Below are positions 1-6,967 of a DNA stretch of 7,155 bases, piece after piece (positions within the stretch are counted from its first letter, which is position 1; each line of letters begins with the position of its first letter). The stretch is taken from NCBI GenBank assembly GCA_033761815.1, contig JANRMF010000053.1, positions 1 to 7,155 on the forward strand. The letters are read 5' to 3'. Under the pieces are notes generated by a model, which saw only the letters and a program-made list of their open reading frames with translations, searched no databases and was not told the DNA's origin. Made by a program: the position numbers and the translations under genes. The stretch comes from JANRKH01 sp033761815 (GTDB taxonomy: Bacteria; Pseudomonadota; Alphaproteobacteria; Rickettsiales; Rickettsiaceae).

Positions 1-57
1 TTAATAGGTTTTGGCATGATTATGAATGTTCATGTTAATCAGAATGTAAAAATATGA
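1..57 (+). CDS. 3' end of an unidentified protein-coding gene (partial, enters from the left edge)
   Basis: The first forward frame is open from base 1 to a TGA at 55-57 and encodes 18 residues ending in NVHVNQNVKI. That TGA overlaps the rmuC ATG at 54-56 in an ATGA arrangement typical of translationally coupled genes in one operon. rmuC has no Shine-Dalgarno sequence of its own, which also favours an upstream cistron. The fragment is mildly hydrophobic at first (LIGFGMIMNV) and then polar. It is far too short to name a family. Existence of a real gene here is an inference from the junction; an 18-codon open frame alone proves little in AT-rich DNA. Confidence 0.45.
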   Translation, partial: LIGFGMIMNVHVNQNVKI

Positions 58-1319
58 TCTATATCTCAATAGGAATATGTTCAATTTTAAGCGCAAGTTT
101 ATTGCTGATATATATAAAATATAGCAACCTAAAAGTGGTATATGAGGTTAACTTAGACAACCTAAGATTAATTTCGCAAGAAAATCACCAATTAAACGAG
201 GGGAGAATTGAACTTATCGGCAAAATAGAAAATTTATCTGCAACTCTTGTAGCAAAAGAACGCGCGCAGGAGGATATGCTCAAAAGTTCAAAATCTATGC
301 TATACGACCTTAGCCACTCTGTCGCAAATCAGCTGATTGAGGTTCATAAAAAAGAGATAAATGAAGCAAGAAAACAGAGCGAAGAAGTTATTACAAAGCA
401 ATCTACAAATTTCAATAATGAGCTTCAGAGGGTGGCAAATCTCGTTAGCGTGATTAATAAGGATTTTGAATCTTCTAAAAAAATAGTGGAAAATTTACAA
501 AATGCCTTACTCTCGCCCTCTGCAACTGGCGCTCTTGCTGAGATAACTCTTGAAAATCTCCTAAAAAATTCTGGCTTAAAAGACGGCACAGATTATAGGA
601 TGCAATATGGGTTTAATGATGAGACACATAACAAACTCAGGCCCGATGCGGTAGTTTTTTTACCAGAAGATAGTCTTCTGATCATAGACGCAAAAGCTTC
701 TCAGTTTTTAGTTAGCTGCGAAAAGCCAGAAGATCTAGCCAAAACTATGAATTTGCATCTCAAAAATTTAATTTCCAAAGACTATATAAATGAACTCACA
801 AAGGAATTTCAAAATAAAAAGGTAAAAATCCGCAGGATTAATACCATTATGTTCCTCCCGACCGATCAAGCTATGATAAAGGTTCAAGAATCAGATAAGA
901 GCTTTTTGGAAAAAGCCTGGAGCAATAATATTTATGTAGTAGGCCCATCTGGACTGCTTAATATACTCTCAATCGCAAGAGTTCACATAAGTGAAAAATT
1001 AAGGGTAGATAATTATGAGAATATCATACATGAAATCTCAAACCTAATTAACTCCCTTGCATCTGTCTCAGAGCATGCATTTAAACTGGGTAACAGCCTT
1101 TCTAGTGCAATTAGTAATTATGATAAATTCGCAGCTTCATTTAATAGAAATATAGTCTCAAAAGCTTCGAAATTAAAGTCTATCGGAGTTACAAGATCAG
1201 GGCTTAAAGATGCAAAACTACTTGAACGTTTTCAGCTCGTTTCTTCTAAGAATGAATTGATAGAAATTGAGGCTGAAGAAGAAGATAATGGCCAAAAAAT
1301 GCTAAAAAATATTGATTAA
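54..1319 (+). CDS. rmuC: RmuC family protein (DNA recombination/rearrangement-limiting, membrane-anchored)
   Basis: This 421-residue protein has the RmuC layout. A single N-terminal membrane segment (about residues 2-22) is followed by a long, charged, probably coiled-coil region (about 25-150) and then the RmuC core (about 150-370). The core opens with a SPSATGALAEITLENLL block containing E163 and E167. It then has R196-P197-D198 followed by I211-D212-A213-K214, which fits a PD-(D/E)XK nuclease-like site, and further on FLPTDQAMIKVQE and GPSGLLNILSIARV. RmuC was named in E. coli for limiting inversions at short inverted repeats, and nuclease activity is predicted for the family. The N-terminal segment implies attachment to the inner membrane with the core in the cytoplasm. 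The start at 54 is chosen because the membrane segment follows immediately and the next in-frame ATG is residue 75. The start overlaps the preceding stop as ATGA and no ribosome-binding site is visible. The acidic tail (about 402-411) is poorly conserved in kind. Confidence 0.9.
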   Translation: MIYISIGICSILSASLLLIYIKYSNLKVVYEVNLDNLRLISQENHQLNEGRIELIGKIENLSATLVAKERAQEDMLKSSKSMLYDLSHSVANQLIEVHKKEINEARKQSEEVITKQSTNFNNELQRVANLVSVINKDFESSKKIVENLQNALLSPSATGALAEITLENLLKNSGLKDGTDYRMQYGFNDETHNKLRPDAVVFLPEDSLLIIDAKASQFLVSCEKPEDLAKTMNLHLKNLISKDYINELTKEFQNKKVKIRRINTIMFLPTDQAMIKVQESDKSFLEKAWSNNIYVVGPSGLLNILSIARVHISEKLRVDNYENIIHEISNLINSLASVSEHAFKLGNSLSSAISNYDKFAASFNRNIVSKASKLKSIGVTRSGLKDAKLLERFQLVSSKNELIEIEAEEEDNGQKMLKNID

Positions 1320-1374
1320 TTCAGAAAATCATATAAGACTGTGCTGAGTTTTAAGTAAAGAAAAAAAGAAAATA

Positions 1375-3060
1375 ATGCAAAATCAAAATCTCAATCTCGT
1401 TTTAGCCTTTATATTATCCATCGGCATTATTGCTGGGTGGCAATATTTTTTCGAAAGGCCAAGACTGAAGCAAATTTCAGACAAGCAAAGAATGCATAGC
1501 GAGAGTATAAAGAAAGCAAAATCTGAGAATATAGCTGCGCACAATCAATTATCAAAAGAAGAGGCTCTTGCGGAATATCCAAGGATTAAGTTCTCTAACT
1601 CGGTTGTAGAAGGGTCCATCAATCTCAAAGGCCTTAGATTTGATGATTTAAGATTCAAAAAATACAAAGAAGATATTAGTAGCGAATCTGCAAATATAAC
1701 GTTGTTAGAGCCAAATGGGACCAAAAAAAGCTATTTTGCAGAAATAGGATGGATTACGCAAGATGCGCACATTTTAATGCCAAATCAGGATAGTATTTGG
1801 CAATGCGACAAAAACAAGATTGAAAAAAACGAAACTGTTTTGTGCAAGTGGCATAGTCCAAGCGGGCTAAGTTTTAGGTCTTACATTACTCTTGATGATA
1901 ATTACATATTTAACATAAGAAACGAAGTTGAGAACCATTCGGCAGAGCAAATTCATTTACAATCTTACGGTATTATACATAAAATATTCAAATTTGAAGC
2001 AAGCCAAATGTCAATTGTGCATGAGGGTGTTTCCAGTGTTGCGGGCGGAGAGTTAAACGAGCTGACATATAAAGAAATAGAAGAGAAGAAGAAGATTTCC
2101 CAGAAGCAAAAAAATATAGACTGGATGGGAATTAATGATAAATATTGGCTAGTAGCTATTTTGCCTGATAAGGGTCATAAATACTCAACAAATGCAAATT
2201 TTCTCATTAAAAATGGATTAGAGAGATTCCAGGTTGATATTATTTCAGATAAAATAGAATTAGAAAAAGGCGCAAAGATATCTTTGAGTCATAATTTGTT
2301 TGGCGGGGCCAAGGAGCTTGAGCTTCTCGATCATTATGAAACAACTTTAAAGGTAAAATTATTCGATAGAACAGTAGATTTTGGCTGGTTTTACATCATC
2401 ACAAAACCACTTCTGACTATACTTCACCTATTCTATGATCTTGTTGGAAATTTTGGCATAAGCATCATGATTGTGACTGTTCTTGTAAAATTATCTATGC
2501 TTGGACTTGCGAATAAATCATACAAATCCATGAAGATAATGAAGTATCTAGCGCCGCAAATGGAGCAAATCAAGACTAGATATGCAAATGATCAAGTAAA
2601 AATGAACCAAGAGATTATGAATCTTTACAAGCAGCATAAAGTAAACCCTCTTTCTGGATGTCTTCCAATTTTAATACAGATTCCGGTGTTTTTCTCTCTT
2701 TATAAGGTTTTGAATGTGGCGATAGATATGAGGCATGCACCTTTTTTTGGGTGGATCTTGGATTTATCAGCCCCAGATCCTACTAATATATTCAATCTTT
2801 TTGGCCTCATTCCTTTTACTCCGCCATCCTTCCTTCATATCGGCTTATGGCCAATATTTATGGCTCTTACCATGTATTTACAGCAGAGGATGCAGCCCCC
2901 AACGGCAGATCCAGTGCAAGCGCAAGTGATGCAAATGATGCCTCTAATGTTCCTATTTATGTTTAGTAATTTTCCTGCTGGTCTTTTGATATACTGGACT
3001 TGGAATAATATATTATCCATAGCTCAGCAAAGTTATATAAATTACTCAAATGACAAATGA
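1375..3060 (+). CDS. yidC: YidC/Oxa1 family membrane protein insertase
   Basis: YidC inserts and folds inner-membrane proteins, alone or with SecYEG. The 561 residues match the Gram-negative form. There is an N-terminal signal-anchor segment (about 6-25), a large periplasmic domain (about 50-330), and then the conserved insertase core from about 335. Core landmarks are NFGISIMIVTVLVK (359-372), the cytoplasmic hairpin YLAPQMEQIKTRY (391-403), HKVNPLSGCLPILIQIPVFFSLY (421-443), the APDPT loop, the penultimate segment near IFMALTMYLQQRM, and SNFPAGLLIYWTWNNIL (531-547). K372 stands where E. coli has the groove Arg; from memory this is usual in alphaproteobacteria. The chain stops about 13 residues after the last membrane segment with no basic tail. 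The leader before the ATG is purine-rich (AAAGAAAATA) but has no good Shine-Dalgarno sequence. The last 11 bp overlap engB, pointing to one transcript and coupled translation. The identification is secure. Confidence 0.97.
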   Translation: MQNQNLNLVLAFILSIGIIAGWQYFFERPRLKQISDKQRMHSESIKKAKSENIAAHNQLSKEEALAEYPRIKFSNSVVEGSINLKGLRFDDLRFKKYKEDISSESANITLLEPNGTKKSYFAEIGWITQDAHILMPNQDSIWQCDKNKIEKNETVLCKWHSPSGLSFRSYITLDDNYIFNIRNEVENHSAEQIHLQSYGIIHKIFKFEASQMSIVHEGVSSVAGGELNELTYKEIEEKKKISQKQKNIDWMGINDKYWLVAILPDKGHKYSTNANFLIKNGLERFQVDIISDKIELEKGAKISLSHNLFGGAKELELLDHYETTLKVKLFDRTVDFGWFYIITKPLLTILHLFYDLVGNFGISIMIVTVLVKLSMLGLANKSYKSMKIMKYLAPQMEQIKTRYANDQVKMNQEIMNLYKQHKVNPLSGCLPILIQIPVFFSLYKVLNVAIDMRHAPFFGWILDLSAPDPTNIFNLFGLIPFTPPSFLHIGLWPIFMALTMYLQQRMQPPTADPVQAQVMQMMPLMFLFMFSNFPAGLLIYWTWNNILSIAQQSYINYSNDK

Positions 3061-3694
3061 AACAAGCCTATCAAATATCGACAAGCTAGACAGGCTATTT
3101 TCTGGTGAAATAAAATTTGTTTTCGGGTCAAACACCCCATCTGATTTTCCAAAAGGAGAGATGCCAGAATTTGCTTTTATTGGAAAATCTAATGTTGGCA
3201 AATCTAGCCTAATCAATGCGCTAACTAATAGAAAAGCACTTGCCCGCACATCTCACACTCCCGGAAGAACAAAGCAATTAAATTTTTTTGATGTTAGGGG
3301 ATTATTTTACATAGTAGATGTTCCTGGATATGGTTATGCAAAAGTTAGTAAGCAAGAGCAAAAAACTTGGGGTAAGCTCGTATATTCATATCTTGCAAAA
3401 AGGAAAAATCTCGCCTGTGTTTTTTTGCTGATAGATAGCCGTCATGGTATTAAGGAAAATGATTTGCAAGTTTTTAACCTCCTTGATGATCTTGGAGTTT
3501 ATTATTACATAATTTATACAAAAACTGATAAAATCTCACAAAACGAAGAGGCGAAACTGATTGAGGATGCGAAAAAGGCCAGTTTACTCAAGAGCCCGAT
3601 AATCCTATTGACCAATTCAAAAAAACCCAAAGGAGTTGATGAATTGAAGTTATCTTTTTATGATATGCTCAGAGATATTACAGTCCTTGCTTGA
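3050..3694 (+). CDS. engB: Ribosome biogenesis GTP-binding protein EngB (YihA/YsxC)
   Basis: EngB is a TRAFAC-class cytosolic GTPase needed for late assembly of the large ribosomal subunit. All G motifs are present in its 214 residues: G1/Walker A GKSNVGKS (45-52), the G2 region around TPGRTKQLNFF (70-80, family signature), G3 DVPGYG (90-95), G4 TKTDK (157-161) and a G5-like TNSKKPKG (188-195). The length and the roughly 40-residue lead-in before G1 fit the family. The ATG lies inside the last codons of yidC (11-bp overlap, different frame). There is no Shine-Dalgarno sequence in front of it, so translation is probably coupled to yidC. The yidC-engB neighbourhood is common in alphaproteobacteria, where argB often follows; here lptB follows instead. 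Confidence 0.96.
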   Translation: MTNETSLSNIDKLDRLFSGEIKFVFGSNTPSDFPKGEMPEFAFIGKSNVGKSSLINALTNRKALARTSHTPGRTKQLNFFDVRGLFYIVDVPGYGYAKVSKQEQKTWGKLVYSYLAKRKNLACVFLLIDSRHGIKENDLQVFNLLDDLGVYYYIIYTKTDKISQNEEAKLIEDAKKASLLKSPIILLTNSKKPKGVDELKLSFYDMLRDITVLA

Positions 3695-3728
3695 CAAACT
3701 AGCCAAAAAAACAATAATCTCAAGATTC

Positions 3729-3757
3729 TTGTATCGATGAGACAAACTATATATAAA
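3729..3757 (+). promoter_or_regulatory. Candidate sigma70-type promoter for lptB
   Basis: TTGTAT (3729-3734) and TATAAA (3752-3757) are separated by exactly 17 bp and match TTGACA/TATAAT at 4 of 6 and 5 of 6 positions. A start about 7 bases after the -10 box would fall near 3764, almost on the lptB ATG at 3766, giving a nearly leaderless message. That fits the lack of any Shine-Dalgarno sequence before lptB. AT-rich DNA produces such matches by chance, so this is tentative; lptB may also be read from the upstream yidC-engB transcript. Confidence 0.3.
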
Positions 3758-3765
3758 TTATTTTT

Positions 3766-4485
3766 ATGAGTCTAAAGGCAGCAAATCTCAATAAGAGCTT
3801 TAATAAAAGAAAAGTAGTGCATGATATTTCTATTGAGGTTGAAACAGGCGAGGCTGTTGCCCTTCTTGGGCCAAATGGAGCAGGAAAAACCACATGTTTT
3901 TCTATGATTTCCGGGCTCATTAGCGCAGATAGTGGGAATTTATTCATAGAAGATACGGAAATAACTCACCTACCGATACATAAAAGAGCTCGATATGGGC
4001 TTGGCTACCTCCCTCAAGAATCCTCGATTTTTAAGGGGTTAAATGTGCAGGATAATATACTTGCAATATTGGAATTTATTGAAAAGGACAAAGAAATTGT
4101 TAAGAAGAGGCTCGAGGAATTGCTGGGCGACTTTGGCATAAGCCATTTAAAGTATGCTGACTCAGCATCTCTTTCGGGCGGTGAGAGAAGGAGGGTGGAG
4201 ATAGCAAGGGCGCTTGCAATGAACCCAAAATTCATCCTATTAGATGAGCCTCTTGCGGGAATTGACCCTATTGCAATCAATGATATCAAAAACCTGATAA
4301 AAAGCCTAAAAGAAAAGAAGCTTGGTATATTAATTACGGATCATAATGTAAGAGAGACTCTGGATATTGTTGATCGGGCTTATGTTATATTTGACGGGAA
4401 AATCATTTTTAGCGGCTCTCCAAAGGAGATTCTAAAATCAGCAATAGTCAGAAAAGTCTATCTTGGAGATAGTTTTGATATATAG
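3766..4485 (+). CDS. lptB: LPS export ABC transporter ATP-binding protein LptB
   Basis: LptB is the cytoplasmic ATPase of the LptB2FGC complex, which extracts lipopolysaccharide from the inner membrane and drives it across the periplasm to the cell surface. Its 239 residues carry a complete ABC set: Walker A GPNGAGKT (35-42), Q-loop Q84 in YLPQESSIFKGLNV, signature LSGGERRR (136-143), Walker B FILLDEP (156-162), D-loop AGIDP (164-168) and H-loop H193 in ITDHNVRETLDI. The SIFKGLNVQDNI stretch after the Q-loop, the DHNVRETL motif and the VYLGDSF C-terminus point to LptB rather than to the related amino-acid transporter LivF. The usual alphaproteobacterial partners lptC, lptA, rpoN and hpf are not next to it. 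It stands alone 71 bp after engB and convergent with terC. No ribosome-binding site is visible. The start is supported by the standard spacing (34 residues) to Walker A. Confidence 0.93.
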   Translation: MSLKAANLNKSFNKRKVVHDISIEVETGEAVALLGPNGAGKTTCFSMISGLISADSGNLFIEDTEITHLPIHKRARYGLGYLPQESSIFKGLNVQDNILAILEFIEKDKEIVKKRLEELLGDFGISHLKYADSASLSGGERRRVEIARALAMNPKFILLDEPLAGIDPIAINDIKNLIKSLKEKKLGILITDHNVRETLDIVDRAYVIFDGKIIFSGSPKEILKSAIVRKVYLGDSFDI

Positions 4486-4538
4486 AGGTTTATATTGCTG
4501 AGTATGCACAGAGCCAAGGTCGTTTATTCTTGTTTTGA

Positions 4539-5477
4539 TTACCTATGCTTTAAGACCTTTTTCTGCATATTTGAATAAATCACACCTCCTGCAAGGATTA
4601 ATATAATAATCCCTAGTGAGAGAATAGAGGGAATTTTTTTGATCCCAAAAATATCCATAATAAATACTTTGCTACCGATAAATACTAAAATTAGCGATAT
4701 AGAATGATGCATATATTCATATTTTTTGACAGCATCTGTAATCATTACATATAAATATCTCAGGCCCAAAATCGCGAAAACATTACTAGTGTAAATCACA
4801 AAAACATCCCGCGAGATTGAAAGTATGGCAGAAATACTATCTACCGCAAAAATAAAATCAAATAAGGTGATAGCAAGCAAGCAAACAAAAAGCCGCGTAA
4901 AATAGAATTTTTTTACTCCAAGCTTATCTTTTTTGAAGATAAAAAACTGATTCCCAGTAACATCTTTTGCAATAGGAAGGTGGCCTTCTAGAAATGATAG
5001 AAGAGAACTCTTCTGGGGTTTTTGTTGTTTTGAGCTAGCCATAGCCCACATTTTATAGCCTGTATAAATGAGCAATATCCCCATAATATACATAGTCCAG
5101 TAAAATTGCTCTACAATTACCACTCCGCAATATATCAATATTATTCTAAAAATAATTATACCAATAATGCCAAAGGTGAGTAACCTACTTTGGTATTTTT
5201 CTTGGATGTCAAAAAAGGTAAATATCATGGTAATGACCATGATATTATCCACCGAGAGCATTTTTTCTATTATAAACCCAACAAAAAACTCGGATGCACT
5301 ATTGGCACTATGAAAAGCCAGTAAATATAGACCAAAGAAAGATATCATTAATACGTAATATATATTATATACTGTGATGAGGCTATATCCGAATAGTTTT
5401 TGATTGGGTTTTACCGAAAAACTTTCAAAATATAAACTAGCGACTACAAGTAGCCCAAAAATTTCCCACTCTAACAT
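4539..5477 (-). CDS. TerC family integral membrane protein (Alx-like, probable metal-ion exporter)
   Basis: This 312-residue polytopic protein has the two TerC signature blocks: FIIEKMLSVDNIMVI (68-82, with E71, D77 and N78) and FDFIFAVDSISAILSISRD (206-224, with D207 and D213), followed by TSNVFAILGLRYLYV (230-244). I see about eight or nine hydrophobic segments, the usual number, and the length is normal for the family. The two acidic motifs are thought to form an intramembrane metal site. Studied relatives such as E. coli Alx and Bacillus TerC homologues are linked to Mn2+ efflux and loading of exported enzymes; tellurite resistance is the historical name and need not apply. A soluble loop (about 148-190) lies between the two halves. 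The gene starts one base after the stop codon of the upstream kinase gene, so the two are almost surely cotranscribed. A strong AGAAGGA sequence precedes the ATG. The substrate cannot be read from sequence. Confidence 0.92.
   Translation of the reverse strand: MLEWEIFGLLVVASLYFESFSVKPNQKLFGYSLITVYNIYYVLMISFFGLYLLAFHSANSASEFFVGFIIEKMLSVDNIMVITMIFTFFDIQEKYQSRLLTFGIIGIIIFRIILIYCGVVIVEQFYWTMYIMGILLIYTGYKMWAMASSKQQKPQKSSLLSFLEGHLPIAKDVTGNQFFIFKKDKLGVKKFYFTRLFVCLLAITLFDFIFAVDSISAILSISRDVFVIYTSNVFAILGLRYLYVMITDAVKKYEYMHHSISLILVFIGSKVFIMDIFGIKKIPSILSLGIIILILAGGVIYSNMQKKVLKHR
5221..5246 (-). repeat. Perfect 11-bp inverted repeat with 4-base loop inside terC, followed by a T-rich stretch
   Basis: The arms AATATCATGGT (5221-5231) and ACCATGATATT (5236-5246) are exact reverse complements around the 4-base centre AATG. 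In the terC message the hairpin covers the codons from N78 to F86, directly after the conserved SVD of the first metal motif. On the transcribed strand the stem is followed by TACC and then six T. The shape resembles an intrinsic terminator, but only 3 of the 11 pairs are G-C and the T run is offset by four bases. It is the longest perfect dyad I found in the window. The function is unknown. Confidence 0.6.
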
Positions 5478-5478
5478 A

Positions 5479-6954
5479 TTATATTCCTTCTTGTTTAAAT
5501 GTTAATGTTACGTTCGTCCCACGCCCCGGTTTACTTGATATCTCAAACTCTCCGCCCATCAGCTCTACTAATTTCTTAGTAAGGGGTAGACCAAGGCCGG
5601 TACCCTCATATTTTCTACTAAGTTTATTATCTACTTGACCAAAAGTTGAAAGGGCTTTTGGTATATCCCTTTCTTCCATCCCTATTCCCGTATCTATTAC
5701 TTTTATTTTTACTTTACCTTCTTGAATGCTATTTTCAATTGCAAGGGTAACATTACCCTTTTCAGGGGTAAATTTAACAGCGTTAGACAAAAGATTAAGA
5801 AGAGCTTGCTTTAGCCTTTTTGGGTCTGCTTTTATAACTAAACGATCTTTTGGGAATTTCTCTATAATATTAACACCAGCAGCATCTGCGCTTGGCTTTA
5901 CAAATCTTGCGCTTGAAGATGCGAGTTTTATTAGATCTAGCTCAATGAGATCTACTTTTAGCTTATCAGCCGATGCACTTGAGAAATCGAGAATATCATT
6001 GATAATAGTCAGAAGGTGCTTTCCAGAGTTATTAATATCGTGAATATATTCCAAATACTGAGTAGGTTGCAATTTGCCATATGCTTCAGTGATGATTACT
6101 TCGGAGAATCCTATAATGGCGTGGAGCGGTGTGCGCAATTCATGGCTCACATTTGCAAGAAATTGTGTTTTTGCAGAGCTCTCAAGTTCAGCCTTGATCC
6201 TTGCTTCTTCAAGAAATTTATGAGTTTCCACTTGTTTATCTATTATTCTCTGAGCATGATGAGTGTTAAAAATGATCACGCCAAAAAAGGTCGCAAATAC
6301 ACTAAGCAGAAAGATAGAAACCCTTTTTTCAAAGAAGCGAATTTTCTTCCACTCCTCTGATATGTCGCTAATAATTTTCAAAGTTGCTATATGTTCAGGG
6401 CCGTTATTACCAATTTGCGTTAGTGGGTAATATGACTCAATAAATGCAATTTTATCGTTCATGTGCAATATTTTCTTCAGCATAATATTGTTCACAACGT
6501 TCTTTTTCGAAAGCGCCTTAGTTAATTCTTTGTTATTTGTCACCCCTAAGAAGTAATCCCCCATCGCCTCAATGAAGCCTGTAATAGGGGGAGGGGGGTT
6601 GTAATTAACAGCTACATCAGAGGATGCGACTATTTCAAGATTTTTATTGGTTATAATAGATATTTTGATTTTATTTTGCAGGGCAAAAAAATCTACAGAA
6701 TCAGAGGCAAATTTCACAAAGCTGGCATTTTCCAAAAACTCATGCGGTTCATTGCCAGTCGATAATATCTGAAGGTCAGGAAATTTATCATATATATTAG
6801 AAGTAAAATAAGAGGAAATTTTCTCATTTTCTTTTATTATAGTCTCAAGTACTATGTTTTTTAGAGTAAAATATCTATAAAACATAATAGAGCCTAATAT
6901 CGCAAGAAATAAGCAGATAAAAGATGCTCGTATTATATGTTTATTTTGTAGCAT
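5479..6954 (-). CDS. Membrane-bound sensor histidine kinase, PleC/DivJ-like, without receiver domain
   Basis: The 491-residue kinase has one membrane segment at 7-27, a periplasmic sensor region (about 30-208), a second membrane segment (about 211-230) and a short linker helix. The HisKA domain (about 260-330) carries the phospho-acceptor H271 in SHELRTP. The HATPase domain (about 370-488) has an N box NLLSNAVKF (387-395), G1 DTGIG (421-425), F438 and G2 GTGLGL (451-456). All catalytic motifs are intact. The segments KISIITNKNLEIVASSD and ESYYPLTQ...HIATLKIISDIS resemble strands of a PDC/CACHE-type sensor (inference). The EAYGKLQPTQYLEYIHDINNSGKHLL stretch is typical of alphaproteobacterial PleC/DivJ-type kinases. 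The ATG at 6954 is preferred over an in-frame ATG at 7098 because the extra 48 residues look unrelated, sit before the signal-anchor, and overlap an opposite-strand frame. A weak AGAAAGA precedes it. P120-P123 form a four-proline run. No response regulator is in the window; terC follows after one base. Confidence 0.92.
   Translation of the reverse strand: MLQNKHIIRASFICLFLAILGSIMFYRYFTLKNIVLETIIKENEKISSYFTSNIYDKFPDLQILSTGNEPHEFLENASFVKFASDSVDFFALQNKIKISIITNKNLEIVASSDVAVNYNPPPPITGFIEAMGDYFLGVTNNKELTKALSKKNVVNNIMLKKILHMNDKIAFIESYYPLTQIGNNGPEHIATLKIISDISEEWKKIRFFEKRVSIFLLSVFATFFGVIIFNTHHAQRIIDKQVETHKFLEEARIKAELESSAKTQFLANVSHELRTPLHAIIGFSEVIITEAYGKLQPTQYLEYIHDINNSGKHLLTIINDILDFSSASADKLKVDLIELDLIKLASSSARFVKPSADAAGVNIIEKFPKDRLVIKADPKRLKQALLNLLSNAVKFTPEKGNVTLAIENSIQEGKVKIKVIDTGIGMEERDIPKALSTFGQVDNKLSRKYEGTGLGLPLTKKLVELMGGEFEISSKPGRGTNVTLTFKQEGI
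5485..5491 (-). promoter_or_regulatory. Strong Shine-Dalgarno-like site for terC
   Basis: On the - strand AGAAGGA lies about 7 bases before the terC ATG (5475-5477), inside the last codons (Q-E-G) of the kinase gene. It fixes the terC start and suggests independent ribosome loading as well as possible reinitiation after the TAA at 5479-5481. None of the other gene starts in the window has a comparable site. Confidence 0.7.
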
Positions 6955-6967
6955 TATCGGTCTTTCT

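Noticed and set aside
18..40. Imperfect hairpin GATTA-TGA / TCA-TGT-TAATC before rmuC
   Set aside because: It needs a 3-base bulge and is AT-rich. It lies in the probable end of the upstream gene and was judged chance.
664..680. 7-bp inverted repeat CAGAAGA / TCTTCTG in rmuC
   Set aside because: The length is common by chance, and it is explained by coding sequence.
1312..1337. TTGATT and TATAAG before yidC as a promoter
   Set aside because: The spacing is 14 bp, too short for a sigma70 promoter, and both boxes are easily produced in AT-rich DNA.
3718..3742. Nested dyads TCTCA/TGAGA and CAAGA/TCTTG between engB and lptB as an operator or terminator
   Set aside because: The arms are only 5 bases each, there is no following T run, and the two dyads exclude each other as hairpins.
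4154..4168. Perfect 15-base odd palindrome ATGCTGA-C-TCAGCAT inside lptB, containing the sequence of the eukaryotic Maf recognition element
   Set aside because: It lies in conserved lptB coding sequence of a bacterium. Seven-base arms are expected about once by chance in a window of this size, and the resemblance to a eukaryotic site has no meaning here.
4516..4559. AAGGTC ... GACCTT followed by T's between lptB and the end of terC, as a possible terminator
   Set aside because: The stem is only 6 bp and the loop is 32 bases, so it is not a credible intrinsic terminator. No other hairpin is visible in the 53-bp convergent gap.
5638..5662. 8-bp inverted repeat ACCAAAAG / CTTTTGGT with a 9-base loop in the kinase gene
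   Set aside because: Dyads of this length are expected about once or twice by chance in 7 kb. It lies in the conserved ATP-binding domain and has no T run or other context.
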